Below are positions 18,034-26,131 of a stretch of DNA of 64,000 nucleotides, piece after piece. The notes under the pieces are model-generated. The model made no database searches. It was given only the letters and a program-made list of their open reading frames with translations, and was not told where the DNA came from. Made by a program: the position numbers and the translations under genes. Source of the DNA: Methanobacteriota archaeon (GTDB taxonomy: Archaea; Thermoplasmatota; E2; DHVEG-1); assembly GCA_903877165.1 (NCBI GenBank), contig CAIRCU010000020.1:1-64000 (forward strand), read 5' to 3'. Within the stretch, counting starts at the first letter, position 1. Each line of letters begins with the position of its first letter.

Positions 18034-19068
18034 CTAGACGTTCCAGAGGAGTTGCTCATCGATTTTTTTCTGGTCGAGAAGGTATTTCAATTGGACAAGG
18101 CGGTTGCAGTACCGGCCTTTGAACATTTCCGCAGTGAAATGGATGGCATCGAAGAATTCAACGAGTTCTCGGCCTCCGGAAAGAAGATCCCATTGGGGCT
18201 TGTAGTAGTCGTTAAGCTCGGAGAGGATTTTCTTAAAGGAGACGCGGTAGGTCCTGGAGTCGGAACCGTGTTCACCGGTGTAGACGATGGTGGATCCCTT
18301 CACCAAGCGTTGGGCTGCCTCAGCGAGTTCGCGGACCGTGAAGTTGCCGTTCCGTATGCCGACGTTGTACGACTGGTTGGCGACCAGGTCGGCGGGCGCC
18401 TCAAGCCCAGCGATGAAGGCGTTAGAGACATCTTGGACATGGACTACGGGTCGCCAGGGCGTCCCGTCGCTTTTCACCGCGATGTTCCCAGTGGTGTACG
18501 CGCTAGCGACGAAGTTATTATAGACGATGTCGCAACGCAGCTTAGGGCTTGCCCCAAAGACAGTCGAGGGCCTGAAGCAGACTACAGTGAAGTCCTTTGA
18601 TGCCAGCTTCTTGAGCTCGAGTTCCGCGTCCCATTTGGTCTTCGCGTACATGGTTATGGGGTTCTTCTCGCTAGAGTCCTCATCAAGCTCATCGCTCGTC
18701 TGGGCGATGCCGTACATGCTCTGTGATGAGGCGTAGACGAACCGCCTGATCCCACGTTCTTTGGCCAGCGTGGCGAGCCTCACGGTGGAGCGGTAGTTGA
18801 TGTCCGTGGTCAGCTGGGGACGGAGTTCACCAAGGGGATCGTTGGAGAGCGCAGCAAGATGGATGACCGCATCGATACCTTTGAGGTCGCCTTTGGAGAC
18901 ACTGCGGATGTCCTTGGTGATCTGCGTGATCGTGTAGCCCAGAGGGCTGACTTCGCAGCCGCGGTAGAAATCGGTGTCAAACCCGGTCACCTTGTAGCCT
19001 TTCCGCAGAAGGAGCCGCGTGAGGACTGACCCGATGTATCCTCGGTTCCCCGTCAGTAACACATTCAT
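18034..19068 (-). CDS. NAD-dependent sugar epimerase/dehydratase (extended SDR)
   Basis: 344 residues. LLTGNRGYIGSVLTRLLL binds the cofactor, FVYASSQSMYG supplies the active-site serines, and MYAKTKW holds an intact YxxxK. The C-terminal part (TYRVSFKKI and a tail with NRLVQLKYLL) is shared with the SDR at 13525. It sits between GmhA and the HddC-GmhB fusion, 17 bases after the former and 10 before the latter, so it probably acts on a heptose or its GDP derivative. Whether it is a C6 epimerase, a dehydratase or a reductase cannot be decided by eye. Confidence 0.82.
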   Translation of the reverse strand: MNVLLTGNRGYIGSVLTRLLLRKGYKVTGFDTDFYRGCEVSPLGYTITQITKDIRSVSKGDLKGIDAVIHLAALSNDPLGELRPQLTTDINYRSTVRLATLAKERGIRRFVYASSQSMYGIAQTSDELDEDSSEKNPITMYAKTKWDAELELKKLASKDFTVVCFRPSTVFGASPKLRCDIVYNNFVASAYTTGNIAVKSDGTPWRPVVHVQDVSNAFIAGLEAPADLVANQSYNVGIRNGNFTVRELAEAAQRLVKGSTIVYTGEHGSDSRTYRVSFKKILSELNDYYKPQWDLLSGGRELVEFFDAIHFTAEMFKGRYCNRLVQLKYLLDQKKIDEQLLWNV

Positions 19069-19085
19069 GGGACATCACCGGATGA

Positions 19086-19682
19086 TTACGGTCTCCTCTT
19101 CTGCTGCTGTTCTTCGCGAATCAGCGAGGTGAGAAGATGCTCGATAATGAGATGAATATCCTCCACACGCTGCATATAGAAGGAGGGGACATGGAGGTTG
19201 TGACGCGCGGTCTTCAGGAGTTTGCCGCCGTCGTATCCGGAGAGTCCGATGGTGACAGCCTGATGACTGTTGGCATAGTCAAGGGCTTTGATGACGTTCG
19301 GTGAGTTGCCGCTGCCGCTGATCCCGATGACGATGTCACCGGGCTCCATGAGGTTCTTGAGCTGCTCAACGAAGATGTCGTCGTAGCTTGCGTCGTTGCC
19401 CCACGCAAGCATCGTGGGGACGTTGTCCGTGAGGGCCATGACCTTGAAGCGGGGGAAGTCCCGCACGATCGTGCCTTTTGACAGGTCGCTGGCGAAGTGC
19501 GAGGCGGTGGACGCGCTGCCGCCGTTGCCTAGAATAAAGATTGTCCGACGCTGTGCACGAGCATCCAGTAGAATCGAGGCGAACTCCTCTATCTTCTCGA
19601 GGAAGTCAGGCTCCATCACATTCAGGGTCTTCTGAAGTTCTTGGAGGTAGTCTTTAGTGAATTGCTTCCGAAAGGTATCCAT
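19086..19682 (-). CDS. gmhA: Sedoheptulose-7-phosphate isomerase
   Basis: 198 residues, full GmhA length. The SIS domain is clear: IFILGNGGSASTASHFASDLSKG, then GISGSGNSPNVIKALDYANSH, with LSGYDGGKL. GmhA converts sedoheptulose-7-phosphate into D-glycero-D-manno-heptose-7-phosphate, the first committed step of heptose synthesis. A DnaA-associated DiaA role, possible for bacterial relatives, makes no sense here. It is placed next to the GHMP kinase and the fused guanylyltransferase/phosphatase that supply the following steps. A good Shine-Dalgarno (ggaaagga) precedes it. Confidence 0.9.
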   Translation of the reverse strand: MDTFRKQFTKDYLQELQKTLNVMEPDFLEKIEEFASILLDARAQRRTIFILGNGGSASTASHFASDLSKGTIVRDFPRFKVMALTDNVPTMLAWGNDASYDDIFVEQLKNLMEPGDIVIGISGSGNSPNVIKALDYANSHQAVTIGLSGYDGGKLLKTARHNLHVPSFYMQRVEDIHLIIEHLLTSLIREEQQQKRRP

Positions 19683-19718
19683 GGTCCTTTCCCTTCCTAC
19701 ATGTTATTCGACGTGGGG

Positions 19719-20702
19719 TTAATCGCTGACGTAGATGATACGGCTGCCGCTTGATTCGAAGCGGAATGGGGTCTCCTTCAGCATGGAGAGGGCGCCGCGG
19801 ACCGCATCCTGTTTGTGCGGCTCGCAGTAGAAGAGGAGGAACCCGCCACCGCCGGAGCCCAGGATTTTACCACCGAGGGCGCCTGCTGCACGGGCTTTCT
19901 CGTAGTAGGAGTTAATGATAGGGTTGGAGATTTTCGATGCGAGCTGCTGCTTGTACATCCATCCCTTGTGTAGTAGGTTGCCGAACTCGGTGAGGTCATT
20001 CTTGCGGAGCGCTTCGTTCAACTCTGCGACCTGTTCCACCATCTTGTCAAGGATGTGCAGGTTCTGATCCGTTTTTTGTTTCTGTTCGGTGAGGATCTCC
20101 ACCGACTGCTTGGGCATCGCGATGTAGAAGAGCATGAGGTTATTGTTCAACTCCTCCTTAAGCGAAGCCTTGATGATGATCGGGTCGACATCGACTGATT
20201 CGTCCGCATTAAACTGGATATGGTTGAACCCCCCGTAGGCGGCCGCGTACTGGTCCTGCTTACCGATAGGCTGACCGAGGATATCAATCTCGATGTGGCA
20301 GGCCTCCTTTGCGAGGGTTTCCGCGGAGACGTACTCACCTTTGAACGCATGAAGCGCATGCAGGGTGCCGACCAGAACGCTGCTTGAGGCACCCAAGCCT
20401 GAACCCTCATGGGCCGGGAGTAGATCAGACATGTAGACAATCTCGATGCCGCGCGTGATCCCTCCCACGGTCTTTAACGCCTCTCGGACGAGATTGTGCT
20501 CAATTTCATCGACGCCCATCACATACTCGATTTTGGAGTACCCGACGCGGATATGGTCCGTGAACCGGGCGTTCACCGTGATGTACACGTATTTGTTAAT
20601 CGTCGTACTGATGACGGCACCAAACCTGGTCTTATAATAGACCTGGAGGTCTGAGCCGCCTCCGACAAAGCTCATGCGTAGTGGAGTCCGTGAGATGATC
20701 AT
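19719..20702 (-). CDS. D-glycero-D-manno-heptose-7-phosphate kinase (HddA-like GHMP kinase)
   Basis: 327 residues. MIISRTPLRMSFVGGGSDL is the typical start of HddA and related sugar kinases. EGSGLGASSSVLVG is the GHMP ATP-binding motif, and near the end KILGSGGGGFLLFYC is the third GHMP motif. It should phosphorylate heptose-7-phosphate at C1. It is the first gene of the minus-strand run, with a TATA-like ctttaaaaag (20735-20744 on the minus strand) about 35 bases ahead and so a very short leader. L-fucose kinase-like activity is the main alternative, but the GmhA and HddC neighbours favour heptose. Confidence 0.86.
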   Translation of the reverse strand: MIISRTPLRMSFVGGGSDLQVYYKTRFGAVISTTINKYVYITVNARFTDHIRVGYSKIEYVMGVDEIEHNLVREALKTVGGITRGIEIVYMSDLLPAHEGSGLGASSSVLVGTLHALHAFKGEYVSAETLAKEACHIEIDILGQPIGKQDQYAAAYGGFNHIQFNADESVDVDPIIIKASLKEELNNNLMLFYIAMPKQSVEILTEQKQKTDQNLHILDKMVEQVAELNEALRKNDLTEFGNLLHKGWMYKQQLASKISNPIINSYYEKARAAGALGGKILGSGGGGFLLFYCEPHKQDAVRGALSMLKETPFRFESSGSRIIYVSD

Positions 20703-20734
20703 GGAATCAGTTGCCTGGTAATCAAAGACCGACT

Positions 20735-20744
20735 CTTTTTAAAG
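20735..20744 (-). promoter_or_regulatory. TATA box for the heptose operon
   Basis: Read on the minus strand this is ctttaaaaag, about 33-42 bases before the ATG of the HddA-like gene at 20702. A transcript would start near 20710 and leave a leader of roughly ten bases. It drives the long minus-strand run away from the divergent neuB gene. Confidence 0.5.
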
Positions 20745-20856
20745 ATTGTGTCTCAAATACAGGAGCGACCCCCGGATTCAAGGGAAATGTTAATATCGGT
20801 TCGATGAAATCCCTCAAATCAATCCAAAGAAAAAGAGTCTTTGGTGGGATTCCGCT

Positions 20857-21900
20857 ATGAACCCTGAGATAACCATTGGAAAACGACGCATTGGACCCCA
20901 GCACACTCCCTTCGTGATCCCAGAAATCGGAATCAACCATGAGGGCGACATCGGCAAAGCGAGACAAATGGTCCGGGACGCGGCAGGCGCGGGCGCGGAA
21001 TGCGTGAAGTTCCAATGTCACGTGATCGAAGACGAGATGATCCCCGAGGCGAAAAAAGTCATCCCGGGGAACGCCATCGAGTCGATCTACACGATCATGG
21101 AACGCTGCAGCTTGTCTGAGGACGAGGACCGAAGCCTGAAGGCCTACGCAGAATCACAAGGACTCATCTACTTGTCCACGCCGTTCTCACGGGCGGCAGC
21201 CGACCGACTGGAAAAGATGCACGTGCAAGCCTATAAAATTGGCTCAGGTGAATGCAACAACTACCCGCTCGTTGAGCACATCGCATCGTTCGGCAAACCC
21301 GTGATCCTCAGCACAGGCATGAACGACCTTCGCAGCGTACGGAAAAGCGTGGATATCTTGGAAGCCGCAGGCGTTCCCTATGCCCTGATGCACTGCACCT
21401 CACTGTACCCCACGCCGTACGCAAAAGTCCGGCTGGGTGCTTTGCCGCAGCTGCAGAAGGAATTCCCCCATGCTATCCTGGGGCTCAGTGACCATTCCCT
21501 CGGCAACTACACGTGCTATGCCGCCGTGGCGCTGGGAGCGTCTATCCTGGAGAAGCACTTCACCTCGGATAAGACCTGGCCCGGCCCCGATGTTCCAATC
21601 TCAATCACCCCGCAGGAGCTCACACAACTCATCCAGGGATCATCCGCTATCCACCAGGCGCTGGGTGGATCGAAAACCATCCTGCGCGAAGAACAGCCGA
21701 CCATTGACTTCGCGTACGCCTGCGTCGTCACCATCAAGCCCATCAAGAAAGGCGAACGGTTCACCACCGACAACATCTGGGTCAAACGACCAGGAACCGG
21801 GGAACTCAAGGCAGACCTGTTCAAAGACATCCTTGGGAAACGCGCCGCCAAGGACATCCCCAAGGACATCCAGCTGAAAAAGAGCCACATCACCTCATAG
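20857..21900 (+). CDS. neuB: N-acetylneuraminate synthase family protein (NeuB)
   Basis: 347 residues, the standard NeuB architecture. The TIM barrel has EIGINHEGDIGKARQM, GAECVKFQCHV, YLSTPFS, YKIGSGECNNYPL, MHCTSLYPTPY, LGLSDHSLGNY and LEKHFTSDK, all conserved positions. From about residue 285 comes a SAF (antifreeze-like) domain, VVTIKPIKKGERFTTDNIWVKRPGTG. It condenses phosphoenolpyruvate with an N-acetylated mannosamine-type sugar to give a nine-carbon acid. Whether the product is sialic, legionaminic or another acid depends on the donor sugar made by NeuC. A second, divergent copy lies at 25046. Confidence 0.92.
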   Translation: MNPEITIGKRRIGPQHTPFVIPEIGINHEGDIGKARQMVRDAAGAGAECVKFQCHVIEDEMIPEAKKVIPGNAIESIYTIMERCSLSEDEDRSLKAYAESQGLIYLSTPFSRAAADRLEKMHVQAYKIGSGECNNYPLVEHIASFGKPVILSTGMNDLRSVRKSVDILEAAGVPYALMHCTSLYPTPYAKVRLGALPQLQKEFPHAILGLSDHSLGNYTCYAAVALGASILEKHFTSDKTWPGPDVPISITPQELTQLIQGSSAIHQALGGSKTILREEQPTIDFAYACVVTIKPIKKGERFTTDNIWVKRPGTGELKADLFKDILGKRAAKDIPKDIQLKKSHITS

Positions 21901-21910
21901 AAACAGATAA

Positions 21911-21920
21911 CTTATAAATA
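21911..21920 (+). promoter_or_regulatory. TATA box before the amidotransferase gene
   Basis: cttataaata at 21911-21920, about 45 bases before the ATG at 21965, gives a leader near 20 bases with a purine-rich gagggaaga just before the start codon. It makes the amidotransferase and NeuC genes a transcription unit partly separate from neuB. Confidence 0.5.
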
Positions 21921-21964
21921 CAGCCATTTTTATTGCCAGCCCATCAGAAGATTGAGGGAAGACG

Positions 21965-23095
21965 ATGAATTATTGTAAACGGTGTGTCATGCCCGATACC
22001 CGGCCCGGGTTGAAGTTCAAAGACGGCGTCTGCAACGCATGTCTTAACTATGAGAAAAAGAAGACCGTCGACTGGGGCCAACGCTGGAGGGAACTGCAGA
22101 AATTCTGTGATAAGTACCGCGGCAGCAACGGCGACTCCTACGACTGTGCGATTGCAGTCAGTGGCGGCAAAGACAGCCACGTCCAAGTCCTTACCCTTAA
22201 AAAGAAACTGAACATGAACCCGCTGCTTATCTCCGTCGACAACTACAGCTGGACGCAGACAGGACGGAAAAACATCAAGAACATCTGCGACACCTTCAAC
22301 TGCGACCTGGTCACCTTCACTCCCAGGTTGAACACCCTGCGGGTCCTCACGAAAAAAGCGGCGATAAAACTCGGTCAACCATCCTGGTACTGGGACTCCC
22401 TGCTCTACGCAATCCCATACAAGTTCACCATGGACTTCGGCATCAAGATGCTCGTCTACGGTGAAAACGTATGCTACGAGTACGGCGGCAGCCAAAGCGA
22501 CACAGAAACGCCTTCAGCACTTGATCAGTTCGCCAACGACGTCGTCAAACCCACGAAGTTTGAAGAATGGGTCGGCGACGGCGTTACCATGAAAGACCTG
22601 GACATGTGCAAATTCCCCACCTACGACGAGATGAAGAAGGTGGGCCTTGATCCAATCTACCTCAGCTACTACATCCCCTGGGACTCCCACCGCCATTACC
22701 TCATCGCCAAACAATATGGGTTCCAGCACGTCGGCCACGAATGGAAACGCGAAGGCACCATCGAGGACTACAACCAGGTCGACACCATTGGCTACGACAT
22801 GAACCAGTTCTTCAAATGGCTTAAATTCGGCCATTCGACGGCCACAGAGCTGGCAGCTCGATGGGTCCGCGCCGGGATGATTACCCGTGACGAGGCTATT
22901 CAGCTTGTCAAAGAAAAAGACGATAAACTCGACCAAATCATTTACAACGACTTCCTCGAGTTCACCCGCATGAGCCACGAGGAATTCTGGGCCATCGCGG
23001 AGAAATGGTATAACCGCAATATCTTCGAAAAAGACATGTACGGGCTGTGGCACCTGAAAAACCCAATCTGGGAGCAAACCAAAACCAAAAAGTAA
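21965..23095 (+). CDS. N-acetyl sugar amidotransferase (WbpG/PseA type)
   Basis: 376 residues. CKRCVMPDTRPGLKFKDGVC and the following CNAC provide four cysteines as in this family, and CAIAVSGGKDSHVQV is the PP-loop that adenylates the substrate. LVYGENVCYEYGG and YYIPWDSHRHYLIAK are further conserved stretches. These enzymes turn an acetamido group of a surface sugar into an acetamidino group, in Pseudomonas on a diacetamido-mannuronate and in Campylobacter on pseudaminic acid. Ammonia normally comes from HisH/HisF-like partners, which are not in this window. Both possible substrates, a nonulosonic acid and a diacetamido-uronate, are made nearby. Confidence 0.87.
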   Translation: MNYCKRCVMPDTRPGLKFKDGVCNACLNYEKKKTVDWGQRWRELQKFCDKYRGSNGDSYDCAIAVSGGKDSHVQVLTLKKKLNMNPLLISVDNYSWTQTGRKNIKNICDTFNCDLVTFTPRLNTLRVLTKKAAIKLGQPSWYWDSLLYAIPYKFTMDFGIKMLVYGENVCYEYGGSQSDTETPSALDQFANDVVKPTKFEEWVGDGVTMKDLDMCKFPTYDEMKKVGLDPIYLSYYIPWDSHRHYLIAKQYGFQHVGHEWKREGTIEDYNQVDTIGYDMNQFFKWLKFGHSTATELAARWVRAGMITRDEAIQLVKEKDDKLDQIIYNDFLEFTRMSHEEFWAIAEKWYNRNIFEKDMYGLWHLKNPIWEQTKTKK

Positions 23096-23135
23096 AACCT
23101 ATTCAACCTTGAACTTACAAGGATTCCCGACAATC

Positions 23136-24296
23136 ATGGCAGCGCAGAGACAAGACAAAAAATCGTTAAAGCGAAAGATCGTTTTCCTGACAGGCACACG
23201 CGCAGACTTCGGGAAACTCAAGCCCCTGATCAACCGAGTGGAACACTCTAGCGAGTTCGACTGCTTCATTTTCGTGACCGGGATGCACACCCTATCGAAG
23301 TACGGGTTCACCTACGACGAGGTCCGCAAACAGAACTACAAAGAGATGTTTGTGTTCATCAACCAGACCCACAGCACGGAAATGGACATCATCCTAGCCA
23401 ACACCATCATGGGATTCAGCAATTTCATTAACGAAATCAAACCGGACCTTATCGTCGTCCATGGCGACCGGGTCGAGGCGCTGGCTGGAGCCATCGTTGG
23501 TGCATTTAATAACCGACTCGTGGCGCATATAGAAGGCGGTGAGGTCTCCGGGACCATCGACGAGATTATTAGACATGCGATCACGAAGCTTGCCCATACC
23601 CACTTCGTCGCTAATGATGTTGCGAGGCGGCGTCTCGTACAGATGGGGGAGAACGAAAAAACTCTGTTCGTCATCGGCTCTCCGGACATTGACATCATGC
23701 TCTCCAACACCCTACCGTCTCTTCCTGAAGTAAAACGGCGCTATGAGATCCCCTATGAGAGGTATGCCGTGTTCTGCTATCACCCGGTGACGACGGAGCT
23801 TGACTCGCTGAAGCATGACATTAAGAATGTGGTCTCCGCTCTCATACAATCAAGGAAAAACTACGTTGTCATTTACCCAAACAACGACAACGGCTCGGAA
23901 ATCATCATCAAGGAAATCGAGACGCTGCAGAAGAATCGGAATTTCCGGGTGCTCCCGTCCATGCGGTTCGAATATTTCTTGACGCTGTTGAAGAACGCGG
24001 AGTTCGTCATCGGGAATTCCAGTAGCGGCATCAGAGAGGCAGGGATCTATGGAGTGCCGACCGTGAACATCGGCACACGGCAGCAGAACCGTAGCAAGAG
24101 CCGCTCCATCATTAACGTGCCTGCAGTACATGCCGATGTACTCAAGGCTATCGCAAAGACGAATAATCTGAAGGTCAAGAAGACCTTTGAGTTTGGAAAA
24201 GGGAACAGCGCTGAGAAGTTCTTCAAGATCATCACAGCCCCTTCGTTCTGGAAGATCCCCTGTCAGAAGCAGTTTGTTGATCAGAAGCTGAAATAA
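23136..24296 (+). CDS. neuC: UDP-N-acetylglucosamine 2-epimerase, hydrolysing (NeuC/LegG type)
   Basis: 386 residues from ATG 23136; the track start at 23109 is a TTG within the intergenic stretch. FLTGTRADFGKLKPLINR is the N-terminal signature, DLIVVHGDRVEALAGAI and VAHIEGGEVSGTIDE follow, and NSSSGIREAGIYGVPTVNIGTRQ is the C-terminal sugar-binding region. The TIGR03568-type features fit the hydrolysing enzymes that release a free ManNAc-like sugar for NeuB, rather than the reversible WecB. It lies 40 bases after the amidotransferase gene, on the same strand. Confidence 0.88.
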   Translation: MAAQRQDKKSLKRKIVFLTGTRADFGKLKPLINRVEHSSEFDCFIFVTGMHTLSKYGFTYDEVRKQNYKEMFVFINQTHSTEMDIILANTIMGFSNFINEIKPDLIVVHGDRVEALAGAIVGAFNNRLVAHIEGGEVSGTIDEIIRHAITKLAHTHFVANDVARRRLVQMGENEKTLFVIGSPDIDIMLSNTLPSLPEVKRRYEIPYERYAVFCYHPVTTELDSLKHDIKNVVSALIQSRKNYVVIYPNNDNGSEIIIKEIETLQKNRNFRVLPSMRFEYFLTLLKNAEFVIGNSSSGIREAGIYGVPTVNIGTRQQNRSKSRSIINVPAVHADVLKAIAKTNNLKVKKTFEFGKGNSAEKFFKIITAPSFWKIPCQKQFVDQKLK

Positions 24297-24317
24297 CCCA
24301 AGAAGGTGGCCCTCTTT

Positions 24318-25043
24318 TTATTTCTTGGTCGTCGACCAATGCTGGACCTGCTTGTTGATCTCCAACAGGGATGGATTCTCTAGCAGATAGGAGACGACCT
24401 GGGGGAGGGTGAACCGGGGGTTGTCATGGTAGAAATGCTGGAACACGAGCCGCATGAGTCTTAAATCGTCAATTTCATCTACGGTCAGTCGTATCTCCGG
24501 ATGCCGCAATAACGGTTCCACGGGGAGGTCGATTTTTTTTACCTGAGGGTTCTTCTCGAAGAAATGACCCCAGATTTCTGTGTCGGTCTCGGATTTCGAT
24601 GCGATAACGTTCCCGAGGGTCTCAATCTTCAGACCATAGCCGTAGGCACCGAGAGGCAGGCTCATGGTCGTGATATAGTCCGCATGGGTCCGTCGATAGG
24701 TGTCGATTATCTTGTCGATATAAACGGGGTCGGCCAGCGGATTATCCGCTGTAGTGGAGACAATGAAGTCCACGTTGAAGGATCGTGCGGCATTGTAGAG
24801 TCGGTCGAGGACATCTTCTTTGCTGCCGCGGAAATACTTGATTCCTTTTTTCTCAGCGACGTCGACAAGGATGTCGTCCTGAGGGTCGACCGAAGTACAG
24901 AGGATGACCATGTCAGCGTTCTTTGAGGTTGTTAAGCGGTCGATCATGTGCTCGATCATGGGGCGTCCTTCGATGTAGCGCATGACCTTGAGGGGCAGCC
25001 GCGTGGATTTCATCCGTGCGGTTATCGTGATGGCCTGTTGCAT
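24318..25043 (-). CDS. CMP-sugar synthetase-like cytidylyltransferase (SpsF/NeuA type)
   Basis: 241 residues. The N-terminus AITITARMKSTRLPLKVMRYIEGRPMIEHMIDRL matches the nucleotide-binding loop of the SpsF/KdsB/NeuA group. VSTTADNPLADPVYIDKII gives the metal-binding aspartate (the D of the DxP region), and SLPLGAYGYGLKI is typical of SpsF-like members. In a cluster with NeuB and NeuC it is the best candidate for activating the nonulosonic acid with CTP. It is two bases after the divergent NeuB gene, hence the same operon. Weak point: SpsF-like proteins are less specific than true NeuA. Confidence 0.82.
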   Translation of the reverse strand: MQQAITITARMKSTRLPLKVMRYIEGRPMIEHMIDRLTTSKNADMVILCTSVDPQDDILVDVAEKKGIKYFRGSKEDVLDRLYNAARSFNVDFIVSTTADNPLADPVYIDKIIDTYRRTHADYITTMSLPLGAYGYGLKIETLGNVIASKSETDTEIWGHFFEKNPQVKKIDLPVEPLLRHPEIRLTVDEIDDLRLMRLVFQHFYHDNPRFTLPQVVSYLLENPSLLEINKQVQHWSTTKK

Positions 25044-25045
25044 GC

Positions 25046-26119
25046 TTATTTCACCTTGTCCCAGTTGACGGCCTCTGCCTGCTTGACATCCATAGTCAGT
25101 TTCTTGCCGAGGAGCTTGAGGTAATCGCGCTGTTCAACCGTGTTTTCCGGTTCGGTGCGTTTGAAGGTGATGTCTTCGCGGGTGAGTCTTTGGCCTTTTT
25201 TCAGGTCACGGGCGGCGACGATAGTGAATTTCATGGGGCCATTGGAGGCGACCGCTTTTTCGTATTCGTTAATCTCCATTTTGCCGGTCCCTAGTGTCGT
25301 TACGAGGAGCTGGATTTGTCGTTGTATTTCGCAGAGCTGGTCGATGCCGATAGCAGATTCATAGTCAATGCGCCTCTCCCCGGGGTTGAGGGTGACATGT
25401 TTTTCGATAAAGTTTGCACCCTTGACAAAACCGGAGATCGTGATGAGGGTGTTGTCCTTGGAATCCCAACTGGTGTGATCTGCGTACCCAACGGGGACTT
25501 TGTAGGTCTCTTGCATCGTGGTGATTTTCTTGAGGTTAATGTATTCGAACTTGGTAGGATAAATTTGGAACCCGTACATCAGGAGGACGTCGGTTCGGTT
25601 GAGGTATTTCAAGGCGTAGGCTATGTCTTCCGAGGTGGATCCTCCGACGCCGAGGATGACGGGCATGGGCAGTTTCTTGGCGCGCTCCAGCATCTCAAGG
25701 TTGTTGATTGCGATGGCATGGAGTTCGACGGCGGTGACGAGGTCAGGATGTTCCGAGGCGAAGTCGATGGCTTTTTTCTCGTCAGCGAGGACGATGGTTT
25801 CAAAGCCTCGGTCTTTGGTTTCTTGCAGGACGGCGACCCAGGTTTCAGGGGGCAGTTTGAACTTGTCGTACAAGGAATAAAGGTGATGGGCATGGGTGAT
25901 ATAGGAGTCGACGTCGATGAGGATGTGGTACTTGACGGCGTCGCAGCAGTGGTGTTTGACGAGCTCAGCGAGGATGGCGGAGAAGTACTTCGGGTCGCCC
26001 TCGTGGATGTAGGCGGTCTCTGCGACGATGTAGGGTAGTGAAGGGTCGGCTAGCGCCTGTTGAAATTTGCTTTCGTTTCTTGGAGGAGCCATCGGGCGGG
26101 CGTTATCATTTCGTGACAT
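25046..26119 (-). CDS. Second, divergent NeuB-family synthase
   Basis: 357 residues. The barrel still shows IVAETAYIHEGDPKYF, CDAVKYHILID, LGVGGSTSEDIAYAL, VGYADHTSWDS and ANFIEKHVTLNPGERR. The C-terminal SAF domain is KFTIVAARDLKKGQRLTREDI. Several NeuB landmarks have changed: KFQ reads KYH and KIGSGE is absent as such. It therefore probably uses a different acceptor sugar from the NeuB at 20857, or adds a modified nine-carbon acid. It sits between the GT-B-type gene (12 bases) and the cytidylyltransferase gene (2 bases), which makes a self-contained synthase-activator-transferase set. Confidence 0.85.
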   Translation of the reverse strand: MSRNDNARPMAPPRNESKFQQALADPSLPYIVAETAYIHEGDPKYFSAILAELVKHHCCDAVKYHILIDVDSYITHAHHLYSLYDKFKLPPETWVAVLQETKDRGFETIVLADEKKAIDFASEHPDLVTAVELHAIAINNLEMLERAKKLPMPVILGVGGSTSEDIAYALKYLNRTDVLLMYGFQIYPTKFEYINLKKITTMQETYKVPVGYADHTSWDSKDNTLITISGFVKGANFIEKHVTLNPGERRIDYESAIGIDQLCEIQRQIQLLVTTLGTGKMEINEYEKAVASNGPMKFTIVAARDLKKGQRLTREDITFKRTEPENTVEQRDYLKLLGKKLTMDVKQAEAVNWDKVK

Positions 26120-26131
26120 AAATAGTTTTCA

